A stretch of DNA of 58,312 nt, taken from positions 168,663-226,974 of the forward strand of contig MNCI01018931.1 in NCBI GenBank assembly GCA_015680685.1. The letters run 5' to 3'. The notes under the pieces were generated by a model. That model made no database searches. It was not told where the DNA came from and saw only the letters and a program-made list of their open reading frames with translations. This document shows, in pieces, positions 42,370-54,400 of this stretch. The translations under genes were made by a program, and so were the position numbers. Numbering within the stretch: the stretch's first letter is position 1; every line of letters starts with the position of its first letter. The DNA comes from Gnetum montanum (lineage: Eukaryota; Streptophyta; Gnetopsida; Gnetales; Gnetaceae).

Positions 42370-43295
42370 CGATGAGTGATGGAGGTATCCCAACACTCTA
42401 GCATTTAACTCATGAGTATCTTTGCATGACCAAATCATAATTCATGGATTGAAAATGTAATTAGGCTATTAATTGATGTTAAGTTCAAGATCATTGTTTT
42501 CCCACTTCAAGTTAATGAAGTTTGAGTGTATGGTTTAACTTTTAGTGACATATGATTGGTTGATGTTGTAGGGCTCTTAACACTCCTAATGGTAAACATG
42601 CTTGGGTGCAAGATAATATTCTAAGTCTAGTGAATTATGAAAAAAAAATCTATCTTAGCCTAGAGTAATGGATATCTAGTTGTGGTCTACAACACATGCC
42701 TTGGACTCATGTAGTTATCACTAGGATTACCAAGTGGAATTACTACTGAGCAAATCAAGTAACACAACTACTAGGTTATCAGATGATTACACTTAGCACT
42801 CAAAACAAATTAGATTCATTCTACTTACTAATAACATATAAAGTAAAGTTCTTGAAATGTAAATGATTAACTAAGAACAAAAGAAAATTATTCTAAGTAA
42901 ATAATAAAGAAAACTAAGGAATGATGCAATGATGAGAAACAACTTTGATCTTTATTTTTTTACATAAACTATGTCCAAGTACAATTTACTCAAATAAAGA
43001 TGTTAGTCAACTACTTAACACCACATTGCTGGCATTCACACTATTGTTAATACTATGAAAAAAAAAACTGCAAGAGTTTCCTGAAGACTGAAATGAAAAA
43101 TTTATTATTTATGCACAAGTCCCAAGACATCACATCAACAATGATGTAGTATTTATCGAATTGCACAAGTCTCAAGACATCGCAAGACATCACATCAACA
43201 ATGATGTAGGATGAGCTATGATATATTGTAGCTACACTATCATTTATATGATATCATAGTACTATATCACATCCATACAAAAGTTGGTTTTATTA
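42370..43295 (-). repeat. 5' LTR of D (family D)
   Basis: On the plus strand it starts CGATGAGTGATGG (was TGATGAG) and ends GGTTTTATTA (was TTTTATCA). A short local tandem duplication (CAAGTCCCAAGACATCACATC) is seen near 43125-43205. U3 has TATGATATATTG and GATATCATAG motifs. The TTGGTAATCCTAGTG units lie near 42715-42790. To its right E3's integrase resumes at 43296. Confidence 0.85.
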
Positions 43296-44050
43296 GGAGT
43301 GATAGGGGGTTGTTAGTTTATGTTGTACCCCCAAGTGTTGCATCAATTTTCGAAAAGTAGACTCAATGAAGTGAGTTCCATTATCTAAAATAAGTGCCCT
43401 TGGCATACCAAACTTCTTTATCACATTTTTCTAAATAAACCATGCTATAGTGGAAGATGAATAATTAGCAACAACTGTAGCTTCAACATACTTCATGTAG
43501 TAGTCAACAGTGACAATGATGTAAGCCTTTCCATTTGACATGAAAGTGATGAATCCCACAAATTAAATGCTCCATAAGTTAAAGAGATCTTGTGGTTGAA
43601 TTCATTGTTGAGACCATTTGGACCATCATTCCTCCATCTCTTTGGTAGTATTCACATAAACTGGAAAAATGCTGAGCATTCCTATAGATCATCGGCCAAA
43701 AGAATCCCACCATGAGGATCTTCATAGTCATCCTTTTTCTTACATAATGATCCCCACAAATATGTTCATGAGCATCTTGGAGAATCTATAGTTGATTAGC
43801 ATTAGGCACACACCATTATGCCAAGCCATCAACACAAACCTTGTAAAGGTTTCCTTGGATTTCCATGTAGTGTTTAACTTGGTGAAGAAACTATTGTTTC
43901 TTCTTGTTGTTGCATTCTTGTGGAGTTTCCTAAGTAACAAGATAGAAGAGGAATTTATTGTACCAATTGGTACCCTCAAGTCTTTGAACTTCAATGGATT
44001 TGGAAAAGAGAAGTTCATCTAGGAATTGATCAAAAAAAGACTCATCATCC
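43296..44050 (-). pseudogene. pol: E3 integrase, N-terminal part, cut by D
   Basis: On the minus strand, the core FVGFITFMSNGKAYIIVTVD is followed by KKFGMPRALILDNGTHFIES, keeping the second catalytic Asp. It continues FRKLMQHLGVQHKL to TTPYHS and stops exactly where D's LTR starts. The region with the catalytic Glu (QxNGQxE in relatives) and the C-terminus is absent from the window. Upstream lies a decayed zinc-binding region (about 43900-43740). Stops are present. Integrase would insert the element DNA into the chromosome. Confidence 0.85.
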
Positions 44051-45620
44051 TATTTGCTATCCCATTGTAATTGAGATAAGTGATTAGCAATCATATTTTT
44101 GGCTCTGTTTCTATCCACCATTGTAAAATCACCAACCATTATATGGCATGGGGATTTACCACTAGCTTATTCATTAGAAAATGGATGGCATTGTGATCAA
44201 TGTGCATCAAAATTTTGTATCTAAGCACATAGTGCCTAAATTTCTGTAAGGATTATACCACTTCCATAAGCTCCTTCTCAGTGGTGGTATAATTCAATTA
44301 TGCACCCACAATGCTTCTACTTGTACAATGGATCTAATATGGATGTTTTTGATTATCCAATTATGTAATTATCACCCCCAATGCATAGTTGAATGCACTT
44401 GTCATGATATAGAATGATCTAGATCAATCTAGAGCATGTATTATTGGAGTTTCTATGAGCTTTTGTTTTAGTTGCTGAAATGCTTATCTGCATTCCTTGG
44501 TCCAATCGAACAGTGCATCCTTCTTTTTCATCTCTACTAGTGGTTTGACAATCTTTAACAAGTTTTTGATGAAGCACCTATAGTAACCAGTGTGTCCAAG
44601 GAATGACCACACATCTTTTACCATTTCAAGTTGTTTGGTAACTCTTTGGATGATCCATAATTTTTCTAGGTCCACCTCAATCCCTTTTTCTAAAATTTTG
44701 TGCCCCAAAATAATGCCTTCTTATACTATCAAATGGATTTTCTACTAATTGAACCTTAAGTTAATCTCCACACAATGTTTTACCACTTAGTCTAATTAAT
44801 TCAAGTCTTGCTCAAGGTTGGTACCATAGGTGGAGAAATCATTCATGAATACCTCCATACCACTACTAATTTACTACTAAAAACTATTGAGCCCTAGGCA
44901 TTGGAAAGTAGCAAAGGTATTGCAAAGGAAAAAGGGCATTTGTTTGTATTTAAAAATCCCCTAGCAACTTGTGAAGATTTTTTTGGCTTGATCCATTAGT
45001 GCTATCTGGATTTGGTTATAGCCACTATAATCATCTAGAAAACTATAGTAGTCATGCTATATAATAGTATCCAGCACCTAGTCCACAAATGGTAATGAAA
45101 AATGGTCTTTGAAGGTTACCATATTCAATAGTCCATAGTCTATGCAAGCTCTCCATTTTTCATCTTTCATTGGTACAATTATGATTGGGCTAACCCACTC
45201 ACTATCCACAATAGGATAAATTAATCTCATCTTAAGAAGTTATTCAATTTCATCCTTAACAGCTTACTTAAGCTTGGGATTCAACCTCCTTTGCAGATGC
45301 CACTCTAGTTTGATGGAGGATCCATGGATTGATCCCTATTAATTCATGATATGACTAGACAAAGGATATCGATCATTCATTTTTCTCTTTCAGTAATTTT
45401 CTTTTCTATGATTGAGCAAAGTTGGCATTGATAATTACCAGCTTGCCATTGTCAAGAAAAGCATATTCTAGATTGGTTAGTAAAGTTTTGAGTTCAAGGG
45501 GCTTTTGCTTGAAATGATATGGGATCTCCAATTCTTCCCATTCCATCTTAGTCTATGTATGGGGAAGTTGGCTATGCATCTACTCTTTTTTATCCATATT
45601 AGCAATGTAAGCACTTGTGA
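44050..45620 (-). pseudogene. pol: E3 reverse transcriptase and RNase H, decayed
   Basis: On the minus strand: RRLNPKLK, LIYPIVDSEWVSPIIIVP, WRACIDYGLLN, TFKDHFSLPFVD, SFLDDYSGYNQIQIAL, MPFFLCNTFATFQC and the catalytic box EVFMNDFSTYG, in which one Asp has become Asn. GHKILEKGIEVDLEK and WSFLGHTGYYRCF (44708-44484) are the connection region. RNase H follows, decayed, to about 44050. It keeps the N-terminal fingers segment that E1 lacks. It cannot be active. Confidence 0.85.
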
Positions 45621-45899
45621 GGCTTTCTGCTAGTTTCATACATATTTGTGAGTTTGCTCTAATATTTGTTGTTAGTAAATGTGTACGTTTTTGTTTTTTG
45701 GCTATTGCATATAGACACCTTTGAATATTGAACACCTCAACATACTTATTACATGTTGTGATGGATGTACTTTAAATGATACATATCCTTTACATGCAAT
45801 GGCACTTTGTGTCACTATATGTGATGCATGGAACTCATTTCTTCTCTATCTTTCCAAATTCATTTTTCTTGGAAATTTCTAAGGAAAGATCTAGAATCC

Positions 45900-46330
45900 T
45901 CAACTTGGCATCAATTTTATTGAGCCAAGCCCTTTCCATGATAATAATTAAGTTTTTTTTGCAATTATTCACATGGATCACTAGAAAATCTATTGGGTAA
46001 GATCATACATAGATGGTGATAAAAATGTCCTCCACTAATCCCAAAGGAATTGTGATGGATTGATATTCAAGCTCCAATCTAATGTTACATTTCTTTAGTG
46101 GAGGCAATTTCTAGGTCTTATATATTTCTTGTGAAATCAAATTCATTCTAGAACTTGAGTCTAATAGAGCTATGTATGGATTAATTCCTATAATCTATAC
46201 ATAGATAAGAAGATTCCTAGGATTAGATCTTTTATTGGGAAGATGATCTAACTTTATCCAATTAGTGACCACATGGGTCAACATGATAGTATGGACATTA
46301 GAGGAGGTTTGGTTTGAAGGAGACTCATGG
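45900..46330 (-). pseudogene. pol: E3 protease, decayed
   Basis: On the minus strand, YIALLDSSSRMNLISQEIY has DSS where the others have DSG. KLPPLKKCNIRLELEYQSI and SYPIDFLVIHVNN follow. It aligns with the A protease along its length and has a few stops. Confidence 0.75.
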
Positions 46331-46399
46331 GTAGTTTCAGAAGTAGTTGATGTAGGATTAGTAGCCACATGTGTTTATGAGGGTTTCTGTGGACTGTTG

Positions 46400-48833
46400 G
46401 TTCTAAAGAAAGCTATCTTCTGAGGCTTCTGCATGGAACCACTCAAATGGATATTTGGATATAAATTAACTACCCTCATGACATTTCTTTGCTATGGCTA
46501 TGATGGAATTTCTCACTGCATAGGTGCAGTAGGTGGCAATGGTGCGGTGTTACATGATGCAAAGTTAGGTGATGGATATAGAGAAGGATAAGTGGAAGGA
46601 GACTTACTTCTCAAAGTAGATGTTTGGTAATATTTAGAAGGTTATTTATGATATAAGAAAGAAGTGTGGCTTGCATAGCCATGAGAAGATACATGTTGCT
46701 AGAGATAATATGCATAGGAATCTAGTTTCCAATAAGGATATTACTATTGCAGTGGTGGCATTCCCCATGACTATGAGTTTTTCCAGTACCGATATTGCTC
46801 TTGAGGTTGAGGTAGTGTTTCACTTGGATAATATTGCATTTGGTTGAACTATTACCTATAATTTCCTTATGGGTAAAGACATCTCCTAGGTGAATACCTT
46901 TTTTTAAATTTCAAATTTAAGGCATACATCCCAAATTCTTGTAGATGTAGCAATACCAAATAAAATTCTTTGGAATGTTCATATTGGTAGATATTACATT
47001 TGTTGTCATCTATTTTTGAACTTACAACCTCATTGATCATTGCAACCTTACCTTTCTTTTATGACAACCTATTTTTATATCTTTCCTTCTCCTTTTATCT
47101 TGATCATTACTCTCCTGCTCTACCATCTCCTCCACAATTTGAAGAGTAGTTTGGAACTTCTCATATAAGGAGTCCTACATTTCATCCACCTTAGCTAATA
47201 TTTTAGTGATAGATTTTTGTATTGGCAAGTTTTTTTCTTAGCACCACTTCATCTAGTGGCAATTCCTTCTCTAAGTCACAAAATTGTACCTCCCTTTTTC
47301 ATATGAAGGGGTTCCTATTATATTTCTCTTTACTTCACATTTTTTAAACTTTCATTCTTCCTTTACCACTTGTTCAATCCACCTTTGGATCTAATGAACT
47401 TGCATTTCAAAAAGTCTCCCTTGGTCATAGACCCCAAGAGTTTCTCATGTTTTGTTTTAGAACCCATCTACAATGTGGTAAAGCTACTTCCTTTGAGAGA
47501 ATCCATGGCTTGGGCATTAGTGAAAGAGAGTGTAGTACTTTCCCAAAGCTACATCCAAGGACTCATGATTTTCTTACTTCCATCCTTAGATCTATTTCCT
47601 CAAATTAAAAATTCTAGAGTATGTATGGTATTTGTCATTAAACAATTCCAACATTGTACTCCATCTACGAATGGATTTTGACTCTAAAAACTAATACTAC
47701 ATTTCTCTTCTTTGATAAGTATCCCAAGGAACAATTTCAGCTTTCACCACTCATTCTTAATGTTCTATAAGGTGTGAGCATCATGAAAAGCTTGTAGATG
47801 ATGTTGGGGATCTACATTATCCTTCAAATTTGGAAATATTATTCATATCCAACCTTTTAATCCTACTATCCTTTTGATGCTTGGTGGGGAATCTGACTAT
47901 CTTTGAAACATTCAACATGTTTCTAGTGGCCAAAAATGGCTCATAATTTCCATCACATCCATAGTGGCCCCTATTATAACCATACCTTCTATGGTGAGTT
48001 TTTCTATGCCTCTTTTCTCAAGGATGCTCTTATTCCTCTTTGTGTTAACTTCCATCTTGGTTCCTATCATAATCATAAGATCTTCCATCATCTCCATCCC
48101 AATCCCAATTACCCCTATCTCTATCTTTACCATAAATCCTCTTATCAAAATTTGATGAAGAGAAGGATGGTGAAGGTGGAGGACTAGGAGAACAATTCCC
48201 TTTAGTCCTTATCATTTGGTCCTTGTCCTGATCCTTCTCCTTATTTTTATCTTTCCATTTATCATTCTTCTTATTCTTGGATGAATGACTAGGAGACCTA
48301 TCTTTTGAGGTTATTTGGGCTTTTAACCTTGTCTTCCCTTCATTAAGGCTCTCTAGGATTGATTGCAACTATTAGTGAAAGGTATCCTTCTCAAAGAAAG
48401 TAGGAGAATCTATGTTTTGAGAGTGCGTAGAAAAGAAATCCTCACCTTCTTTATGTAGCTATAGGAATAGTGGTGATGGAAGTTGTTTACCTTTGGAGGC
48501 TTCATAGTAGGCCTCCATGAATTTTTCTTTCTAGAGCTACAATTTTGTAGGTTGATAATCCCTAGAGATTTAATCTGTGATTTCATACTCAGGCCCTCTT
48601 ATTTCAATGCCTCATCTCATAAGTTGGGTCATGAGCATGATGATAATGGATTAATAAGGGAGTAACACCATCCTATCATCCATATCTCTCAAGCGTAACT
48701 ACTCATCCTAGTGGAAAATAAAGGTGACTTTTAATTGATGAGGCTTCTCACCAGTAGTCCTTTGCATCCTTTCTTGTTACTCATTGGATTTTTCCTCATG
48801 AAGTGGAGATTCATTCCTATGATCAAAAGCCAT
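46400..48833 (-). pseudogene. gag: E3 gag, decayed
   Basis: Start ATG 48833 (MAFDHRNESPLHEEK). VTFIFH and LRLRDMDDR lie near 48720-48660, the shared N-terminal motif. A Lys/Asp/Ser-rich open stretch of 107 codons follows at 48368-48045 (KDKNKEKDQDKDQ). The decayed capsid-like domain is at about 47860-47370. A zinc-knuckle remnant with YQYEHSKEFY lies near 46975, followed by LHLQEFGMYALNLKF. The Pro/Tyr-rich C-terminus reaches about 46400. Stops and shifts throughout. Confidence 0.75.
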
Positions 48834-48969
48834 TTTAGTAATGTGTCTTAACTATTCCTTGAGATGTTATTATTATGATTATTATTAATGATCTTTCATT
48901 GTGTTTTTTTACAATGATTTTATAAAAGATCACTAGTTAATCATATTTAGTGCACTTAGCTAAACTAAG

Positions 48970-48988
48970 TCCCCGAAAACAATGCTAA
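48970..48988 (-). other. E3 primer-binding site (tRNA-Asp type)
   Basis: On the minus strand, TTAGCATTGTTTTCGGGGA follows the 5' LTR. It keeps the GGGGA end and overall spacing of the tRNA-Asp complement. Confidence 0.65.
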
Positions 48989-49862
48989 TGATGAGTAGCA
49001 GATATCACCTATGACTAACCATACGAATCACATGTGCTCACTAGTGATCTTGTCAAATTCCATAGACTTAGTTTCCTAAGTAGCCAATATTTCTAAATAG
49101 TGAATCATGGAGTTGTGTATCACTATCTTCTTAATCCACACTTTTTTCTAGCTGTATGTATGATTAAGTGTGGTTAAGGCAAAAGATATGTTTTTCTACA
49201 ATTATTTTATTATTTTTTCTCCTAAGAGCTAGATGATCAAATAAGGATATAATAATTGAATTGACTAACTACTTAGCTATTTTATTATCTAACTATCCTA
49301 ATTTGAAGGATCTGTTCCCATTTACAATACACATCCTAAACTAATATAAACACCACTAGGTTATCAAGTGTTTACTACTAGGCGTACCAAGTATTCACTA
49401 TTGGGATTACCAAGCATTAATAGGTTATGCTTGAAATGGTCGTACTTACATTTCTTATGAATGATAACATTAATTACTTCATTAAGAATAATCATCAAAA
49501 GTGCAAGTAACATAAAGTATGAAAAAGTAAGATTTAACTAGTCTAAGTGCTACAATGGATGTAGGAAATCTCAATTTTATTGTCATTCATGCCAATACAT
49601 TCAAGTACATAGGCACTCAAATAAAACTCTATAAAATCTCATATATCCACATTGTAGGCACTCAGAGGGAAATATTCTAACTATTGAATGAAAAAACTAC
49701 AAGAATTTAGCCAGCTCTATGACCGAAATGCGCCATAAATGCATCTAGTGTACTTATTTATATAGGCACTAACTCTATTAGTGTTAATGTATTTGTGTCA
49801 ACGCATCATGGCATGCGTCAACGAGCATGTGTTGACATAGCCTATCTTATGATGTTTCATCA
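48989..49862 (-). repeat. 5' LTR of E3 (family C)
   Basis: On the plus strand it starts TGATGAGTAGCAG and ends GATGTTTCATCA, followed by ATTAA. It aligns with 20843-21729. Confidence 0.9.
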
Positions 49863-49867
49863 ATTAA

Positions 49868-51045
49868 GTAGAAAGCTCCAAAAAAAAACATAAAAAAGGA
49901 ATAACTTTCCAATTTCAAGGATATCTACCCAAGTAACTAGTTTTACAATAGAGAAGGAAATTAATGGTTAGCAATCCAACTCTAACAACATTTACATCAT
50001 TTTCAATATTTGTGCTTAACCTTAAAATAGTAAAAGGATTCAATGTGGTAATGGAAAGCTTTGGTGAAATACCAATTTTTGTAGGTCAAGAAGATACAAA
50101 AGTAAATTCTAGCACATAATGTATGTCACAATTAACCTTATGTCAAGTCTCTTTGGCATCTTCTAAACCTTAGCTCCAACATGTTTTTCTTTTCCTTGAC
50201 ATCAACATGTTTGTTCTTTATCTTAACATCTTTTTCCTTAAGAAAAAAATGATGAACATTAAATAAATATCCTTCATGATGAAAAAAATGAACATTACAA
50301 GAATTTTGAAGATTATAATATGTGATTAGTTGAATGTGAGTTTTCGTTTTTACTTACTTGCAATACCAATTCCTTGTTACAACTAAGAAGGTTGATTTCA
50401 ATCAAGGAAAAGTCTACCGTAACCAAATGGTGTAGAAATAGATTCCATTTGCTTAATGGAACTAAGAGGACTAACAATTTTCTTCTCAACTCTCTGACAA
50501 ATCAATAGAAGATTAAATAGCTCAAAAAAACATAGAACTTTAGAATATTCTTCAAATTAGACATCAAAATTAGGAATCCAGTTATAGATTATCAACATGA
50601 CATGCTTATGTTTAAAATACCCTATCTAGGGCATGTTGCACCATTGAATGACTTGAATGTCATTTTTTCACATTACATCATTTAATTATGAATCAAAACT
50701 TTGATTATAAGGTAGGTAATCCAAATTTTGAATGACCACATATCTTGATGTAAAAGCTACCAATGGCAATTATACATCATCAAAGAAGAAAATTTAGGTG
50801 TCTTAGTTGCATAATAATCATTAAAAGAAGAAGTTACAAATTTTTATTCAACCATTTGGAATTTTACACAATGAGAATCAATAAATAATTTTACATCAAT
50901 AAAAAAGGTATAAATTTTGGCATCAATTGAAGAATTCGAAAGTAATTTATAATCCACCATATGGGAATTATAGATATATTATAAAAATCAAAAAGAAATA
51001 AATGAAATATGTTGGAGAAAAATCAAATGGATAGTGAAACACCAC
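49868..51045. other. AT-rich DNA, nothing recognised
   Basis: No ORF above noise, no LTR end, no domain wording in any frame. It could be old intergenic DNA or an unrecognisable element. Confidence 0.5.
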
Positions 51046-51580
51046 CAAATTCGAGTAGCAGCACTGCAACAGCAATTTGTCTAAGTGTCAACTCAAGGAA
51101 ATTTTTTTTAAGTGTTTAGCCAATGATTCCACTATTGGTGCTACGTTCTAGAGCATAGCTAGCGTAGCATGCAACACGACTTGATTTGCAAAATTTCCTA
51201 AGTGTCAAATAGCAACTGCAGAAATTTTGCCCAAGTGTTTTGCTACGCTCACATCCTTCCTACTATGCTCTTTAGCGTAGTAGCACTTCAATGGCCAATC
51301 TACACTAGTGTCAAGCTAGAAGTTATCAAGCTAGCTTAGCATGGAAGAGGCATCTGGCAGATTTTCCAACTCCTGAAGCTACCCCTCCTACTACACTCTT
51401 AAGTGTAGCTGGCATAGCAAGAACAAGGATTGCAATTTTTTCTAGATTTTTCTAAGTTTCCATGTTGCGCCCTATCCCATCATGCTATGCTCACTAACGT
51501 GGCAAGAGTAGCAGCACTAGGATTGCCCAACGGTTATGCTACGCTCCAGAGCGTAGCTAGCATAGCAATAAGAAACTACC
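51046..51580. repeat. Dispersed GCTACGCTC/GAGCGTAGC inverted-repeat family
   Basis: GCTACGTTCTAGAGCATAGC near 51149 and GCTACGCTCCAGAGCGTAGC near 51539 are nearly alike; both are followed by TAGCGTAGCA or TAGCATAGCA. Further diverged units occur near 51241, 51392 and 51483. GAGTAGCAGCACT occurs at about 51052 and AGAGTAGCAGCACT at about 51496, so part of this is an old duplication about 430 bases apart. Confidence 0.55.
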
Positions 51581-52440
51581 TCCAAAAGCTTCTAGAGCTT
51601 AGCATAGGCCTACATTCCAGCTCTAACGCTTCTTCGGCAAGTAGGATCAGCAACTTGCACTCTTTTTGTATCCTCCTCTATGTCCCAAAATTGCATCTAC
51701 ATTCAATCCCACTCAAAAGAGGGGAGAATGTAGTCTTAGAGCATAGACTCCAAATTGCACTATTTGTAGCTACATTGCAGTCTTAACACATGTAGTTTTG
51801 GTAGCATAGCCATGGTTTGGAAGTCTCTTGGGGTCCAGTGGAACATACTAGAGCATAGCACCAGTTGCTCCAAAGGGATCATAGTAAAGGTCAGGATTGT
51901 ACTGACCTAAATTGTTGGTGTAAGGCTAGAAGGGAAAACAGACATCGAAAGATCATCGGGCAGACACAGCTGACCCTACCTTTGCCCGAGGGCAAGCTGG
52001 AAAAGAAAATGAAGGCAAAGTGCCTTAGATGGTCTACACGCCAATCAACCAAGGACTTCCCCGAGTGTAAACTACGGGTTGTGCTGAGGTTATCGTAACT
52101 GATGTTTTAAAACATAAACAGCAAGTACAAAATGTAAAATGTAAACAGAAACGCATGCAGAACTGGTATTGTAAATGAAACGTAAATTGAATGTAAAACA
52201 GAGTAAATAGAATAATGGTTGGCAAAACGAACTGTATTGTATTGCTTAGAAAAGATGTGCACCGGTCAAAGTGTAGCTGCACGTGTGGATGACAGGTCAA
52301 GCACCAAGCCCCGGGGTGATGTGATGTGATGTGTTTCAAAAGTGCTTGGATGCTAAGAGTCAAAGTGTGCCGAGCACCCAAGGATTGATGGTCTAAGTTT
52401 CCTAAGCTGTCCAACTCCAAAATTACCCACCTCATTTATG
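51581..52440. other. Non-coding stretch, possible leader of a reverse-strand element
   Basis: No supported gene. AGGTCAGGATTGTACTGACCT near 51888 is a 7-bp-arm hairpin. If the TATA at 52461-52454 (minus) is used, this would be transcribed leader sequence. Confidence 0.35.
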
Positions 52441-52453
52441 TGAATTAATAGGG

Positions 52454-52461
52454 TATTTATA
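52454..52461 (-). promoter_or_regulatory. Reverse-strand TATA box, possible LTR promoter
   Basis: On the minus strand, CCTATAAATACCC stands in a GC-richer setting (CCTGGCCCAATCC before it). Upstream is a tandem array (52828-53630) of the sort seen in some LTR U3 regions. No LTR ends could be found, so this is a weak call. Confidence 0.35.
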
Positions 52462-52827
52462 GGATTGGGCCAGGCTCAGGCACGAAATTCATGAATGGAA
52501 TCAATAGCTGGGAGATGAGAGAAACACAGATCTCATGACATGTGTCCAATGGATAGCTGTGTGTGAGTTGGACTTGTGTGGGCAAGTTACGTTCTTGACT
52601 AGGTTCATCGTATTTTACAACATGTGGTTACTCAAGCTCATGGAAGCATCTACAATTTGGACCATGAGAGCTTGACAAGCCCACAAATGAAGATTTACAA
52701 TGAAATGATAATGTACAACAAGAGAAATTGGTTCTGGCTCTGTTGAAACTTCTAGATCTATGACTTGACTACTGCAAGGTGTCAATTCGAGTGGTTCCGT
52801 GGTTGTTTGAGGCATGTCTACTTGCAC

Positions 52828-53630
52828 TCACGCTGGGCATGTCCTGAACGTGACCTTAGCCTGAGTGAAGTAAAATGAGACATTTGACATCAAATTTTGA
52901 TTTTTGAAGCTTGTTTCTTGAATGCAACTATTACCCTACATGTGTCTAACCCTAAGAGTGATCTAAAATCTGGAATTTAAACTTGAATGTGTCTGATTTG
53001 GAGCTATTTTGGATAGGTCACGCTGTACTCATGCTGCAATGTGACCACAACATGATCTAAGGAGAATGACACATTTCACACTAATTTTTGAATTTCTGAA
53101 GCCTATTTCTTGGGCGTAACAGTTGCCTGCCTATGTTTGACCCTACAAGTCAAAATTTGAGCCTGAATGTGCTCTGTTTGAAGCCACTTTTGGCAAGTCA
53201 TGCTGCAGTGTGACCACAACATGACCTATAGTGTGACCTGCAGCGTGACCTCAAAAACTTGCAATTTTGAGCTAAAATCTAGAATTTCTAAAGGCTGGGA
53301 CCCATAGTTGTCAATAGTGAACCCTAAGGATGACTTGCACCCTTGAAATCAAGTCATTTGAAATCAGTTTTAAGGCTCTAAAAGTTGGTCACGCTGGACT
53401 CATGCCATAGCGTGACCTATAGCGTGACCTCAAAAAATTGCAATTTTGAGCTAAAATCTAGAATTGCTGAAGGCTGGGATCCATAGTTGTCAATAGTGAA
53501 CCCTGAGGATGACTTGCACCCTTTAAATCAAGTCATTTTGACTCATTTTTAAGGCTCTGAAATTTGGTCACGCTGGACTCACGCCACAGCGTGACCTGCA
53601 ACATGACCAGCAGCATGAGTTCCAGGAAAA
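52828..53630. repeat. Tandem array, about 180-190 bp units with GGTCACGCT/AGCGTGACC arms
   Basis: Units begin near 52828, 53016, 53196, 53387 and 53566, giving spacings of about 188, 180, 191 and 179. Each opens with (G)GTCACGCT..AGCGTGACC, a 9-bp inverted repeat that is perfect in the fourth unit. Then comes TTGCAATTTTGAGCTAAAAT in the later units. The third and fourth units are closely alike (TAGTTGTCAATAGTGAACCC). Confidence 0.75.
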
Positions 53631-54235
53631 GCCAACGTGTGTGCCCAGGACAAGCTCAAATTTTTACCTTCGAACTTTCAAGTGTGAGTTGTTCTTGCTT
53701 CAAAGTGTTAGGCTGAAATTAGTGGTGTTTCATTGGTCCCTATTTGTTGATGTCTGGAGGAGTCCACCCGAGAGGCGTAGACAAAGAAGTGCAAAATACC
53801 ATGAAAAACTAAGCATCAAGCATTAATCATAGACCCTTGGCCAGATGTCATCACACCATTTTCAAAAGTACATGGGATCGAGGGAATGTGGTTTAAGATG
53901 CAAGGGATTGTAATCGGGGGAATTTAGGAGTTGATCAAGGGTTATGATTGCTGCTGGGATTGTGGGAGAGGAATGCTCTCACACGAATGAGCTATATCTT
54001 TGGTCCTTGTCCATAGCCAGTGTTCAGCAGACTCGAAGCCAAGACATAGGAGGTGCATTCTTTGGAGAAACAGGACTCTTATAGAGTGTTTACGGGGCCT
54101 GTTGTAAACATCCAAAGACACGCAATGATGTGCAACATGGTTTCTTTGAGACATGAGTGTAACTGTTTTCCAAGACAATTGCCTTCTCGCTTGGGGCTTG
54201 TATGAGAATAATCAATAGTCTTTTGTTTATAATGT
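53631..54235. other. Non-coding stretch, nothing recognised
   Basis: Short open frames only and no domain wording. Confidence 0.4.
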
Positions 54236-54400
54236 CAACGGGGTCATGAAGACCTTTTCCATGAATTTTGCTCTTTGACCTTTTTGTTCTTTTTCTTTTT
54301 TGTTTATTTCTTCTTTTCCTTTATTTTTGTTTTCTTTTGTATTTTCCTTTTCTTTTATTTTTCCTTATCTCTTTGGTCTTTTTGAAAGAGCTTGCTTTTA
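54236..54400. repeat. Pyrimidine tract (polypurine on the minus strand)
   Basis: About 120 bases of T/C runs (TTCTTTTTCTTTTTTGTTT and similar). On the minus strand this is a long A/G tract downstream of the E5 coding region. Confidence 0.6.

Larger units (their letters stand above)
29700..43295 (-). mobile_element. D: pol-deleted element nested in E3, itself interrupted by A'
   Basis: LTRs of family D lie at 42370-43295 and (truncated) about 29700-30359. Between them on the minus strand come primer site, gag (42226 to 39630), a small inverted-repeat element, the intron donor, and the N-terminus of the 3' ORF (38953-38611). Then A' follows, the rest of the 3' ORF (33019-30574) and the polypurine tract. 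Protease, RT and integrase are absent. D entered E3's integrase gene just after TTPYHS. Its left end and E3's integrase C-terminus were later deleted. Confidence 0.8.
20843..49862 (-). mobile_element. E3: Athila-like element with nested insertions and a captured kinase fragment
   Basis: Outer LTRs of family C (20843-21729 and 48989-49862) are flanked by perfect ATTAA duplications (20838-20842 and 49863-49867). On the minus strand the order is 5' LTR, tRNA-Asp-type primer site, gag, protease, RT, RNase H and integrase up to 43296. Element D follows, then E3's spacer (about 29695 to 27850), a receptor-kinase fragment, an internal promoter, the decayed intron, the 3' ORF and the 3' LTR. E3's integrase C-terminus is missing at the D junction. 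Confidence 0.85.

Noticed and set aside
51889-51908. Hairpin AGGTCAG..CTGACCT as a transcription terminator
   Set aside because: No T-run follows and such terminators are not expected for nuclear plant genes; kept only as a structural note.
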